A stretch of 64,000 nt of DNA from Thalassospira sp. TSL5-1 (GTDB taxonomy: Bacteria > Pseudomonadota > Alphaproteobacteria > Rhodospirillales > Thalassospiraceae), in the NCBI RefSeq assembly GCF_001907695.1, contig NZ_KV880643.1, positions 62,001 to 126,000 on the forward strand. The letters run 5' to 3'. The translations under genes were made by a program, and so were the position numbers. Below the pieces are notes generated by a model that saw nothing but the letters and a program-made list of their open reading frames with translations, did not search any database and had not been told where the DNA came from. How positions within the stretch are numbered: position 1 is the first letter of the stretch; each line of letters begins with the position of its first letter. Of the stretch, positions 16,468-25,062 are shown one piece after another.

Positions 16468-17583
16468 TCAGGACTGTTCAGCGTGATCCATCAGGACGAC
16501 GGGTTTGACCGATGTGCCGGTTGCGGAATCCTCGACCGCCTGGTTGATTTTGGCAAATGGATAGAAAGTCACCAGTTTGTCAAACGGGAAGCGTCCCTGA
16601 AGGTAAAGATCAATCAAAAACGGGATGAAGGTATCGGGGCTGGAATCCCCCTCGACAATGCCAACAAGTTTGCGTCCTGCACTCATCAGGTGCGTTTCAT
16701 TCAACACAATTTCCACATCCGGCCCCGATGCGCCCAAAATGCCGCAGGTGCCGCGCGGGGCAAGGCTTTCAACAGCGGTGCGGATCACCGCCGGGATGCC
16801 GGTGGTATCCAGGGCGAAATTAACACCGTGTTCCAGCGTTGCCATGATCGCATCAATCGTGCCGGTTTTTCCCGGGTTGATGGTGTGGGTCGCCCCCAGT
16901 TCCCTGGCAAGCTCAAGCCGTTTGTCATTTGTATCAATGGCGATAATGGTTTTCGCATCGGCCACCTTTGCCGCCATCACAGCCGAAAGCCCGACCGAGC
17001 CGGTGCCAAAAACGGCAAAGGATTTTCCCGCGCCAACCTTTAGGGCATTAAGTACCGCACCCGCGCCGGTTTGTACGCCGCAGGCAAGCGGGCCCAGAAG
17101 GTTCAACGGCGCCTCCGGCTTGACTTTTACGATATTGAGCTCGTGGCAGATGGCATAGGTCGCAAACGAGGATTGACCGAAGAAATTTGCATGAATGCTG
17201 CCATCCTGATTTGACAGGGCCGTGGAGCCATCGGGCCGGGTGGCAAAGAAATTGCGTGGAAAGAATTCATAACAATAGGATGGCGCGTTATCTTCGCAGC
17301 TTGGGCAGTGACCACAGAAGTTAAATGTCATCACCACATGGTCGCCCGGTGCCACCTTGGTAACACCAGCACCGACCTGTGTGACAATGCCGGCCCCCTC
17401 ATGACCCAGGACGACGGGCAAAGGGGTTGGCAAATGCCCATCCCGGACTGCAAGGTCGGTATGGCATACGCCGGTTGCAACCACCTTTACCAAAATCTCG
17501 CCTGCCCGGGGTGCTTCGATTTCAAGTGTTTCAAGCGAAAAGTCACCGCCTTTTTCGCGTGCGACTGCGGCACAAATTTCCAT
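16468..17583 (-). CDS. Zinc-dependent aryl/benzyl-alcohol dehydrogenase (MDR family)
   Basis: The 371-residue enzyme has the MDR pattern: catalytic-zinc Cys in GVCHTDLAVRDG, GHEGAGIV, the four-Cys structural zinc lobe CGHCPSCEDNAPSYC, and the coenzyme motif GTGSVG. A gap of 87 bases separates it from the aldehyde dehydrogenase gene upstream. The pair resembles XylB/XylC of toluene pathways, oxidising benzyl-type alcohols to aldehydes and then acids. It probably feeds aromatic alcohols into this cluster. Substrate class is inferred from the overall sequence resemblance and neighbour. Confidence 0.82.
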   Translation of the reverse strand: MEICAAVAREKGGDFSLETLEIEAPRAGEILVKVVATGVCHTDLAVRDGHLPTPLPVVLGHEGAGIVTQVGAGVTKVAPGDHVVMTFNFCGHCPSCEDNAPSYCYEFFPRNFFATRPDGSTALSNQDGSIHANFFGQSSFATYAICHELNIVKVKPEAPLNLLGPLACGVQTGAGAVLNALKVGAGKSFAVFGTGSVGLSAVMAAKVADAKTIIAIDTNDKRLELARELGATHTINPGKTGTIDAIMATLEHGVNFALDTTGIPAVIRTAVESLAPRGTCGILGASGPDVEIVLNETHLMSAGRKLVGIVEGDSSPDTFIPFLIDLYLQGRFPFDKLVTFYPFAKINQAVEDSATGTSVKPVVLMDHAEQS

Positions 17584-17623
17584 GTGTTTTCTCCCGGATA
17601 TTTTATGATCTGTTTTCGTTCAA

Positions 17624-17643
17624 CCCGCATAAATATGTGCGGG
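17624..17643 (-). terminator. Intercistronic hairpin between aldehyde and alcohol dehydrogenase genes
   Basis: CCCGCA and TGCGGG form a 6-bp GC-rich stem with an 8-base loop in the 87-base gap. There is no U-run, so it may be a processing or stability element rather than a terminator. Confidence 0.3.
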
Positions 17644-17670
17644 ACAAGGGGGGCGTTTTGGCAAAGATGG

Positions 17671-19143
17671 TCAGAAAGGATAAGCCGTTGCTTCATCCTT
17701 TAGCGATACCCAAAGCCACTGCGTAAATTCCGCAATGTCGGCTGGTCCGCCGATGCGGGTGCCATTGCCGGACTTTCCACGCCCGCCAAAGGGGGCAAAT
17801 GGGCCAGCATTGACAGTCTGGTCATTAATATGAAGATGGCCGACATTTAGCTGTTCGCCAACCTTGAGCGCCCTGTCGCGTGAGCCAGAGATCACACCTG
17901 CCGCAAGCCCGTATTGTGATCTGTTGGCAAGGTCGATGGCCTGTTCATCCGACTCAAAGGAGGCGATGCAGGCAACCGGACCAAAGATTTCTTCGTGAAA
18001 GGCGCGCATATCGGGGGTGATGCCAGCCAGTACGGTTGCCGGGTAAAACCTGTCGGTTGGTTTTCCGCCGGTAAGCAGGCGTGCGCCCTTGTTAATGGCA
18101 TCATGAACAATGTCCTGAATGGTTTTGACCTGACCATCGGAAATGATTGGCCCCAGCGCGACCTGATCGGACATGGGATCACCGACTGGAAGATTTTGCG
18201 CCTTGGTCGCCAGGGTTTTTGTAATTTCCCCGGCGATGCTTTCATGGGCCAGCACCAGGCCGGTTGCCATACAGATTTGCCCCTGATGCAGGAAGGCACC
18301 CCAGGCGGCATTTGAGGCCGCCACCGCGACATCGGCGTCGTCCAGAATGATCAGGGTGTTTTTGCCGCCCAGTTCCAGTTGCACTTTCTTAAGGTGCTTT
18401 CCACACAGCTCGCCAACCCGTGCCCCTGCATTGGCCGAGCCGGTAAAGGAGATCATCGCAATGTCGGGGCTGGTGCACAGGGCTTCGCCCGCCGATGCGC
18501 CGCCGGGGATAACGTGCAGTAATCCTTTTGGCAGACCGGCTTCTTCAAAAATGCGGGCAATGATGATGCCTCCGGAAATGGGTGTGCGCGGGTCCGGTTT
18601 GTGAACAACGGCATTGCCAAGGGCCAGGGCGGGGGCAATCGCCCGAACAGAGAGGACCAGGGGAAAATTGAACGGCGAAATAACCCCGACAACACCATGC
18701 GGAATACGCTTTGCGTAATTGGGGCGGCCGTCAAGCTCTGGCAGTTCGATGGTCATGGGTTGTGTTGCCAGCGATGCGGCATGGCGGATAAAGGCGGCAC
18801 CATGTTCAATTTCGATGCCCGCCTTGATGCGGGTTGAGCCTGATTCCTTCATGATCCACGGGATCAGTTCTTCGGCGTTGGCTTCCAGAAGATCGGTTGT
18901 TGTATGGAGGATTTTTGCGCGGGTTTCGGGCGCTTCTTTGGCCCAACTGCGCTGGGCGAGGCGGGCCTCCCTGGCGGCGCGTGTAATATCGGCAGCTATG
19001 CCAAATCCGACAGAGGCAATGGCCTGCCCGGTGGCCGGGTTTGTGACGTCTATTTTGCCGCCATTTGCCGGTTCCCAGTCGGAAAACAGCACTTTGCCCT
19101 GCCATTTGTCGCTGGCGATGAAGGTTTTGGTGTTCTGGTTCAT
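17671..19143 (-). CDS. NAD-dependent benzaldehyde-type (aryl) aldehyde dehydrogenase
   Basis: The 490-residue aldehyde dehydrogenase is very similar in layout to XylC benzaldehyde dehydrogenase. It starts with WQGKVLFSDWEPANGGKIDV, has PFNFPLVLSVRAIAPALALGNAV, the general-base segment LELGGKN, catalytic Cys in FLHQGQICMATG, and the same C-terminus (EFTQWLWVSLKDEATAYPF). It oxidises aromatic aldehydes such as benzaldehyde or vanillin-type compounds to acids. The gene is first of the minus-strand pair with the alcohol dehydrogenase, and an operator copy lies 112 bases upstream. Confidence 0.85.
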   Translation of the reverse strand: MNQNTKTFIASDKWQGKVLFSDWEPANGGKIDVTNPATGQAIASVGFGIAADITRAAREARLAQRSWAKEAPETRAKILHTTTDLLEANAEELIPWIMKESGSTRIKAGIEIEHGAAFIRHAASLATQPMTIELPELDGRPNYAKRIPHGVVGVISPFNFPLVLSVRAIAPALALGNAVVHKPDPRTPISGGIIIARIFEEAGLPKGLLHVIPGGASAGEALCTSPDIAMISFTGSANAGARVGELCGKHLKKVQLELGGKNTLIILDDADVAVAASNAAWGAFLHQGQICMATGLVLAHESIAGEITKTLATKAQNLPVGDPMSDQVALGPIISDGQVKTIQDIVHDAINKGARLLTGGKPTDRFYPATVLAGITPDMRAFHEEIFGPVACIASFESDEQAIDLANRSQYGLAAGVISGSRDRALKVGEQLNVGHLHINDQTVNAGPFAPFGGRGKSGNGTRIGGPADIAEFTQWLWVSLKDEATAYPF

Positions 19144-19254
19144 TTCTTCCTCCCGGTGTGTTTTTTTGATTTGTCGTTGTTGTTTGCTTCATCGCCACAT
19201 GGGGTCAATGGGGAATGTGGGTGAAGTAAGGGGGTCAAGCTTCGCTGTGCAATA

Positions 19255-19273
19255 TTGTTATAAATTATAATAG
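19255..19273. promoter_or_regulatory. Operator copy B of the aromatic cluster (probable MarR site)
   Basis: TTGTTAT-AAATT-ATAATAG keeps one arm exactly and most of the other. It sits in the 299-base divergent region, on the side of the aldehyde dehydrogenase gene. Confidence 0.5.
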
Positions 19274-19393
19274 TTATACAAGTTAGGCAACGCCATTTTT
19301 GTGGCTCGGGGTGGCTCGAATGTCGCGCGCTCGTTAAATTTGAGGGATGCTAATCCCGTTTCGCGATATTTCGCTTGATGTAATGAATCATTA

Positions 19394-19412
19394 TTGTTAT
19401 TAATTATAACAA
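19394..19412. promoter_or_regulatory. Operator copy C of the aromatic cluster (probable MarR site)
   Basis: TTGTTAT-TAATT-ATAACAA is a perfect 7-bp inverted repeat with a 5-base spacer, 31 bases upstream of the CoA-ligase start. It is placed where it would block the promoter of the plus-strand operon. Confidence 0.65.
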
Positions 19413-19442
19413 ATAAAAAATGATCAGTGGAGGATTCGTATC

Positions 19443-21308
19443 ATGCCTATGATTGCTGAACCCGGATTGCGTCCGGTTCGCATGGGGGATACTCGCGTTT
19501 CGGCATCAAAGCGGGACGATGGCACCATTTATGTGCACTCAGGTGAAACACCCGATGACTATCCCCGCGCCATTACCGACAAACTGGATTACTGGGCCGA
19601 ACAGACGCCCGATCAGGTGTTTTTGGCAGACCGGGATCCATCCGGTGACTGGGAAACGCGGACCTATCGCCAAACCCGCCAGGAAGTCCGCCAGTTAGCG
19701 CAATATCTGTTAAGTCTCGACCTTTCAGTGGATCGCCCGGTTTTAATCCTGTCGGGCAACAGCCTTGCGCATGGTTTATTGGCCCTGGCCGCCATGTATG
19801 TTGGCATTCCCTATGCGCCGGTTTCATCGGCTTATTCCCTGATCTCAAAGGACTTTGCCAAACTGCGCCATGTGTGCGAACTGCTGGAACCCGGTTTGGT
19901 GTTTGTCGAAGACGGGGCAAAATACGCCAAGGCATTATCTGCCGTGCTGCCTGCCAAAACGCGGATTTTGGTGGTTGAAAACGGCCTGTCGGAATTTGCG
20001 GTCGATACGTTTTCAAATGCGCTTGCCACCGATGTGACGGATGCGGTGGACCGGGCCAATGCCCGTGTGACCGAGGATACCATTGCCAAATTCCTGTTTA
20101 CATCCGGCTCCACCGGGATGCCCAAGGCCGTGATCAACACGCAACGCATGATCTGTTTTAACCAGATGATGTTGCGCCATACCCTGGCTTTTTTGCAGGA
20201 CGAACCCCCGGTGATGCTGGACTGGCTGCCATGGAACCATACGGCGGGCGGTAATCATAATTTTGGCATCGCCCTTTATAATGGCGGCAGTTTTTACATC
20301 GATCAGGGCAAGCCAACCCCGGACGGCATTTTTGAAACCGTCCGTAATCTATGTGAAATCTCGCCAACCATGTATTTTAACGTCCCTAAGGGGTTTGAAA
20401 TGCTGGTGCAGCATTTGCAGGAAAATCCGGCTTTGCGGGACTCGTTTTTTCGGCGGCTTAAGCTGATGCAATATGCCGGGGCGGGTTTGTCGCAATATGT
20501 GTGGGACAATCTCGAACGCATCGCCCTTGATACCATCGGCGAGAAAATCGTGATGGTCACGGGTTATGGCTCCACCGAAACCGCCCCGTTTGCCTTTACC
20601 ACCACCTGGGCGGTGGATCAGGCGGCCAGTGTTGGCCTTCCGGCGGTGGGGCTGGATGTTAAGCTGGTGCCCAATGGCGAAAAACTTGAAGTGCGCCTGC
20701 GCGGACCCAGCATCACGCCAGGATACTGGAAACAGCCCGATAAAACCCGGGAATCATTTGATGACGAGGGCTATTATCTGATTGGTGATGCGTTAAAATT
20801 TGTCGATCCCGATCATATTGAACGTGGTTTTCTGTTTGACGGGCGGGTGTGCGAGGATTTCAAACTATCGACCGGCACTTGGGTGCATGTTGCTGCCATC
20901 CGGGCCAATATTGCCGAAACCTTTGCCCCCTATGTGCGTGATGCGGTTTTAACCGGCCTTAATGAAAATCATATCGGCGCATTGCTGTTTGCCGATTTTG
21001 TCGCCTGCCGAAAATTATGCCCCGATTTGCCGGATGGCGCATCCGAACGCGATATCGCAACCCATCCGGCTGTTCTGGCACATTTCCAGCAAAAACTGAA
21101 CGAACTGGCCGCACAGGCCACCGGGAGTGCCCAGTTGGTTGCCTGCGCCATCCTGCTGGATCGATCACCGGACCTTGATGCCCATGAAGTCACGGATAAA
21201 GGATCGATCAATCAGCGCGCCGTTTTGACCAGCCGTGCCGACAAGGTTGCTGATCTGTACCGGGAGCCAGCGCCAGAACATGTGATGATCGCGCAGAAAG
21301 GAAACTGA
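19443..21308 (+). CDS. Feruloyl-CoA synthase-type AMP-dependent acyl-CoA ligase
   Basis: The 621-residue ANL-superfamily enzyme has the ATP motif FTSGSTGMPKAVINT, the GYGSTETAPFAF motif and the segment GRVCEDFKLSTGTWVHV. The C-terminal catalytic Lys lies in TDKGSINQRAVL, all as in bacterial feruloyl-CoA synthases. It activates a hydroxycinnamate-like acid to its CoA ester with ATP. The start at 19443 has GGAGG upstream. One base separates its stop from the thiolase start. With hydratase, SDR and thiolase in the same cluster, it would start a beta-oxidative shortening of the side chain. Confidence 0.85.
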   Translation: MPMIAEPGLRPVRMGDTRVSASKRDDGTIYVHSGETPDDYPRAITDKLDYWAEQTPDQVFLADRDPSGDWETRTYRQTRQEVRQLAQYLLSLDLSVDRPVLILSGNSLAHGLLALAAMYVGIPYAPVSSAYSLISKDFAKLRHVCELLEPGLVFVEDGAKYAKALSAVLPAKTRILVVENGLSEFAVDTFSNALATDVTDAVDRANARVTEDTIAKFLFTSGSTGMPKAVINTQRMICFNQMMLRHTLAFLQDEPPVMLDWLPWNHTAGGNHNFGIALYNGGSFYIDQGKPTPDGIFETVRNLCEISPTMYFNVPKGFEMLVQHLQENPALRDSFFRRLKLMQYAGAGLSQYVWDNLERIALDTIGEKIVMVTGYGSTETAPFAFTTTWAVDQAASVGLPAVGLDVKLVPNGEKLEVRLRGPSITPGYWKQPDKTRESFDDEGYYLIGDALKFVDPDHIERGFLFDGRVCEDFKLSTGTWVHVAAIRANIAETFAPYVRDAVLTGLNENHIGALLFADFVACRKLCPDLPDGASERDIATHPAVLAHFQQKLNELAAQATGSAQLVACAILLDRSPDLDAHEVTDKGSINQRAVLTSRADKVADLYREPAPEHVMIAQKGN

Positions 21309-21309
21309 G

Positions 21310-22560
21310 ATGACCGGAATTACGAAAGGATTGCGCACCGAATTTGAGGATGTGTGGCTGTTGGGCGGCAAGCGGACGCCCTTTGTTGATTATACCGGTG
21401 CCTTTGGCAAAATTTCACCGATTGACCTTGGCATCAAGGCCGCACGGGCCGCCATCGAACAGGCGGGCGTGAATGCGGCGGATATTGATTTTACCGTGGC
21501 GGGCTCGATGGCCCAGGCATCGTTTGATGCCTATATGACGCCGCGCCATATTGGGCTTTATGCCGGTGTTCCGGTGGATCGTCCCGCCCATCTTGTCCAG
21601 CGTATTTGCGGCACCGGGATCGAGGTCATCTTGCAGGCGGCCGATCATATCTCGCTGGGGCGTGGGCACCTGGCCCTGTGTGTGGGCACGGAATCCATGA
21701 GCCGCAATCCTGTTGCTGCCTATACCCATCGCAGCGGGTTTCGCATGGGGCAGGTGGAGTTCAAGGATTTCCTGTGGGAGGCCCTGCTGGATCCGGCGGT
21801 TAATTGCACGATGGGCGATACGGCGGAAAACCTGGCGAAACAATACGATATTTCCCGGCAAGAGGTGGACCATTTTGCCGCGCGCAGTTTTGAACGCGCC
21901 GTGCGTGCCCAGGAAGACGGTTTTTTGGCGGGCGAAATTACGCCTGTTACCAACGAAACATTTGCGACTGATGGTTTTAACAATCGTGACATTCGCCTGC
22001 CGCGCAACATTGATCAGGTAGATGCGGATTCTCATGTCAAACCGTCTTCTTACGAAGTTCTTGCAAAAATCCGTCCCGCATTTGGCGGGGTGCAAACGGG
22101 GGGAAATTCGTCTGCCGTGGTGGATGGTGCGGCGGCAGTTGTGCTGGGCAGTGCAGCCTATGCCAGGGCGCATAATCTTGCCCCGCAGGCGCGCATCATT
22201 GCCGGTGTATCGGTAGGCGTGCCGCCGGAAATTATGGGCATTGGCCCGGTCCCGGCCATTCGGGCCCTGCTGGACCATACCGGCATGACGCTGGATCAAA
22301 TCGACCGGATTGAAATTAACGAGGCCTTTGGCGCGCAAATTCTCGCCTGCATTCGCGAACTGGAACTGGACGAGGATAAGGTCAATGTCAATGGCGGGGC
22401 GATTGCCATTGGGCATCCTCTTGCTGCCACGGGGGTGCGCATTACCAATACCCTTGCCCGCGCGTTGCATCAGTGTGGCGGGCGCTATGGCATTGCGTCG
22501 GCCTGTATTGGCGGCGGGCAGGGCATTGCTGTTTTGATCGAGCGGGCAGAGGTTAACTGA
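21310..22560 (+). CDS. Thiolase (acetyl-CoA C-acetyltransferase family), probable aryl-3-ketoacyl-CoA thiolase
   Basis: The 416-residue thiolase has the nucleophilic Cys100 (LVQRICGTG), His369 in NGGAIAIGHPLAATG and Cys399 in SACIGGGQG. It overlaps no gene but begins one base after the CoA-ligase stop, so the two are translated together. It should cleave a 3-keto-3-arylpropanoyl-CoA with CoA to acetyl-CoA and an aroyl-CoA, which the cluster's thioesterase could hydrolyse. Sequence alone cannot separate this from ordinary acetoacetyl-CoA thiolase. Confidence 0.88.
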   Translation: MTGITKGLRTEFEDVWLLGGKRTPFVDYTGAFGKISPIDLGIKAARAAIEQAGVNAADIDFTVAGSMAQASFDAYMTPRHIGLYAGVPVDRPAHLVQRICGTGIEVILQAADHISLGRGHLALCVGTESMSRNPVAAYTHRSGFRMGQVEFKDFLWEALLDPAVNCTMGDTAENLAKQYDISRQEVDHFAARSFERAVRAQEDGFLAGEITPVTNETFATDGFNNRDIRLPRNIDQVDADSHVKPSSYEVLAKIRPAFGGVQTGGNSSAVVDGAAAVVLGSAAYARAHNLAPQARIIAGVSVGVPPEIMGIGPVPAIRALLDHTGMTLDQIDRIEINEAFGAQILACIRELELDEDKVNVNGGAIAIGHPLAATGVRITNTLARALHQCGGRYGIASACIGGGQGIAVLIERAEVN

Positions 22561-22630
22561 TTATTATTTCTGTGTATCGCGGCGTGTCCGGTTCATCCGT
22601 CATTCATGCCAAAACGGGAGGATAAATAGA

Positions 22631-23857
22631 ATGTTACATCGTCGTTTATGGGGGGCGGCAGCATTTGCCGGTGCCATCGCAACATCTGCTGTTCCCGGCT
22701 TTGCCACCGAGCAGACGTCACGCTGGTTAACACCAACCATGATCAATGCCCGGGCGCATATGTTTTCGCCGGATCTGAACTTTTTGACCTTTCAGCATAT
22801 GAACCAGATGTTTGCCACCCGTACCGTCAAGGCGGGGGATCATGTTTGGCAGTTGCCGGAAAAGCCGGTGTCGCTGGAAGGCGATTATACCCTGAATGGC
22901 AAAACTGTTAGCCTGGATGGCTATCTGGAAGCGGTTTATACCAACGCTCTGGTGGTCGTGAAGGATGGGGCGATTGTTTATGAAACCTATCGTAATGGCA
23001 GCACGCCCGATACCCGCTTTATGACCTTTTCGGTTGCCAAGTCTTATGTCTCGACCTTGATCGGTTTGGCGCTGCATGACGGTTTCATCAAAAGCCTGGA
23101 TGACAAGGTAACAGACTACCTGCCCGAAATGGCGGGATCGGGCTATGACGGGCCGACAATCCGCGATCTGCTGCGTATGCGCTCTGGCGTGGACTGGCAG
23201 GAAATTTATAAATTCGGCAGCGAAACCCAACTGACTCAGGTGCATGATAATTCGCTGGTGGGCTATAAATACCGCTGGTGTGATTATGCCGCCAATCAGT
23301 CCAAGCCCGGCCCCAACAAGCCCGGCGCGGTTTTTAATTACGCCACCCTGGATACCAGTGTGTTGGGCTGTGTGCTCGAACGTGTGGTGGGCATGACCGG
23401 GGCGGAATATATGTCCAAAAAGCTCTGGCAGCCCGCAGGCATGGAAAATGATGCCTATTGGGTGATGGACGGCCCGGAAAATGTTGGGCGGGAATTTTTT
23501 GGTGCCGGATTAAACGCCACCGCCCGCGACCATGCCCGCTTTGGCCTGATGTTTTTAAATGGCGGCAAGGCCAATGGCAAACAGGTTGTCCCGGCTGACT
23601 GGGTCCAAGAGGCCACCGTGCCCGATGAAGGTTATGAACCAACGGCAGCGGGTGAACCGTTTGGCTATCAATATCAATGGTGGACCCTGCCGGGATCGGA
23701 TGCCTATTCGGCGATTGGCCTGTTTCACCAGTTCATTTATGTCGATCCGGCAAACAATATGGTGATCGTCAAGGCCAGCTACACGCCAGAGCCCGAAGGC
23801 CGGGAAGACGAAAATATCAGCTTGTTTAACCAGATTGCAGACCGGCTGTCGAAATAA
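22631..23857 (+). CDS. Exported serine hydrolase, class C beta-lactamase / 6-aminohexanoate-dimer-hydrolase type
   Basis: The 408-residue protein has a signal peptide (RRLWGAAAFAGAIATSAVPGFA). The SxxK nucleophile is Ser134-Lys137 (TFSVAKSY), and FNYATLDTSVLG carries the conserved Tyr. C-terminal segments GYQYQWWTLPG and AIGLFHQFIYVDP resemble this esterase/amidase branch. It acts in the periplasm or outside. It follows the thiolase by 70 bases, so it is probably the third gene of the operon. Context suggests it hydrolyses an ester of an aromatic acid outside the cytoplasm, releasing the TRAP substrate; beta-lactamase activity is unlikely. Function is inferred. Confidence 0.75.
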   Translation: MLHRRLWGAAAFAGAIATSAVPGFATEQTSRWLTPTMINARAHMFSPDLNFLTFQHMNQMFATRTVKAGDHVWQLPEKPVSLEGDYTLNGKTVSLDGYLEAVYTNALVVVKDGAIVYETYRNGSTPDTRFMTFSVAKSYVSTLIGLALHDGFIKSLDDKVTDYLPEMAGSGYDGPTIRDLLRMRSGVDWQEIYKFGSETQLTQVHDNSLVGYKYRWCDYAANQSKPGPNKPGAVFNYATLDTSVLGCVLERVVGMTGAEYMSKKLWQPAGMENDAYWVMDGPENVGREFFGAGLNATARDHARFGLMFLNGGKANGKQVVPADWVQEATVPDEGYEPTAAGEPFGYQYQWWTLPGSDAYSAIGLFHQFIYVDPANNMVIVKASYTPEPEGREDENISLFNQIADRLSK

Positions 23858-23859
23858 AC

Positions 23860-23897
23860 AAAGGGCTTGTCGGGGGGATTTCCTGACAAGCCCTTTT
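23860..23897. terminator. Bidirectional intrinsic terminator between convergent genes
   Basis: AAAGGGCTTGTC and GACAAGCCCTTT form a perfect 12-bp stem with a 13-base loop, followed by a T-run on the plus strand and A-rich sequence mirrored on the other side. It separates the aromatic operon from the minus-strand GH105 gene. Confidence 0.85.
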
Positions 23898-23917
23898 TGC
23901 CATCTTAACCAACTTTA

Positions 23918-25012
23918 TCAGTTAATATGATTAAGTGCCTCGACTAGGCACAGCAGTGCCATTGACTGCCCATATCCCGTTGGATGCAGCGGAATATCTT
24001 TGTAGAATTGAAGGTCATGCCCCATCCGGGTGCCATAGGACACCTGCTGGACAACGCCCTCATGATCAATGTTGCGGAGCACGGCCTGAAGGGCCTTGTT
24101 TCCGGCGTCCTTCCAGTTTTCCGGGCCCAGACCCAGGCGATAGCCCTTGAGCAGGGCATAGCCGATGGCTGAGGTCGCCGAAATTTCCTCGTAAGAGGAA
24201 GGATCATCCACCAGGGTGCGCCAGGCCCCGCTTTCACATTGATATTCCAGAAGCGACGTTAGCTGTGCCTTGACCACCCAAAGCAGGAACCGGCGGGTCG
24301 CCGGATCAAGCTCCGCCAGGTCGATCAAATCCAGGATACCGGCCGAAATCCAGGAATTCCCCCGGGCCCAGCGGGCACGGGCAAAATTGTGGTTGCCATC
24401 AAAGCTCCAGCCGTGAAACCACAATGCTGTTTCAGGTTCACACAGATAATGCGTATGAACCAGAAACTGGAATTTTGCTTCATCCACCAGCTCCGGGCGT
24501 TCCGCCCCCTGACCATAAGATGCCAGGAAAAGGGCCAGCATGAACAGGGTGTCGTCCCACAATTCACCATCGTTGATCTTGTCGGACACATCATGCTGAA
24601 ACCCGCCAGAAACCGTGCGCGGGGCTTCCTCGATCAGTCGGTTGGCCCAGTCATCGAGCACGGGTTTCCAGCGGGGATCACGGGTCTGCTGCCATAAAAG
24701 GGAAAGCGCCAGCATGGGGGCTGTCGTGTTCACATTTTGCGGCGGCAGACCCTGTTTAAGCTGTTTTTCGTACCAGTTTTCCAGAATTTCCCGCGCCTGT
24801 TCGTCTCCGGTTTGCAGCCATAATTGTGCAATCCCGTAAAGCCCGACACCCTGAGGCCATTCCCAACTGTCAAAACTGACATAATCCCCGGCCGTTCCAT
24901 CGAGGTTCGGTTCGTTGAACTGTCCTTCATCACGCAGGTTGCGCAGGCCTTTAACGATCTGGGATATTTTGCTTTGCAGGTCGTCGCGAAGGCTGAGGGT
25001 ATCGGTTCCCAT
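23918..25012 (-). CDS. Glycoside hydrolase family 105/88 unsaturated glucuronyl/galacturonyl hydrolase
   Basis: The 364-residue (alpha/alpha)6-barrel protein has the family signature ELWDDTLFMLALFLA, where Asp154 aligns with the catalytic Asp143 of YteR. It also has WFHGWSFDGNHNFARARWARGNSW and the C-terminal HPTGYGQSMALLCLVEAL. Members hydrate the double bond of unsaturated uronyl residues made by polysaccharide lyases, releasing 5-keto-4-deoxyuronate. There is no signal peptide, so it acts on imported oligosaccharides. The product would feed KduI and KduD encoded nearby. Whether the natural substrate is pectin-, rhamnogalacturonan- or ulvan-derived cannot be read. Confidence 0.85.
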   Translation of the reverse strand: MGTDTLSLRDDLQSKISQIVKGLRNLRDEGQFNEPNLDGTAGDYVSFDSWEWPQGVGLYGIAQLWLQTGDEQAREILENWYEKQLKQGLPPQNVNTTAPMLALSLLWQQTRDPRWKPVLDDWANRLIEEAPRTVSGGFQHDVSDKINDGELWDDTLFMLALFLASYGQGAERPELVDEAKFQFLVHTHYLCEPETALWFHGWSFDGNHNFARARWARGNSWISAGILDLIDLAELDPATRRFLLWVVKAQLTSLLEYQCESGAWRTLVDDPSSYEEISATSAIGYALLKGYRLGLGPENWKDAGNKALQAVLRNIDHEGVVQQVSYGTRMGHDLQFYKDIPLHPTGYGQSMALLCLVEALNHIN

Positions 25013-25062
25013 TATTATCTCTCGCTGTTTTTATTTGAGAATCATGCGGCGCGGCGTGGAAA

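Noticed and set aside
21415..22470. 351-codon minus-strand frame opposite the thiolase gene
   Set aside because: Shadow of a well-supported thiolase; no motif and no ribosome site.
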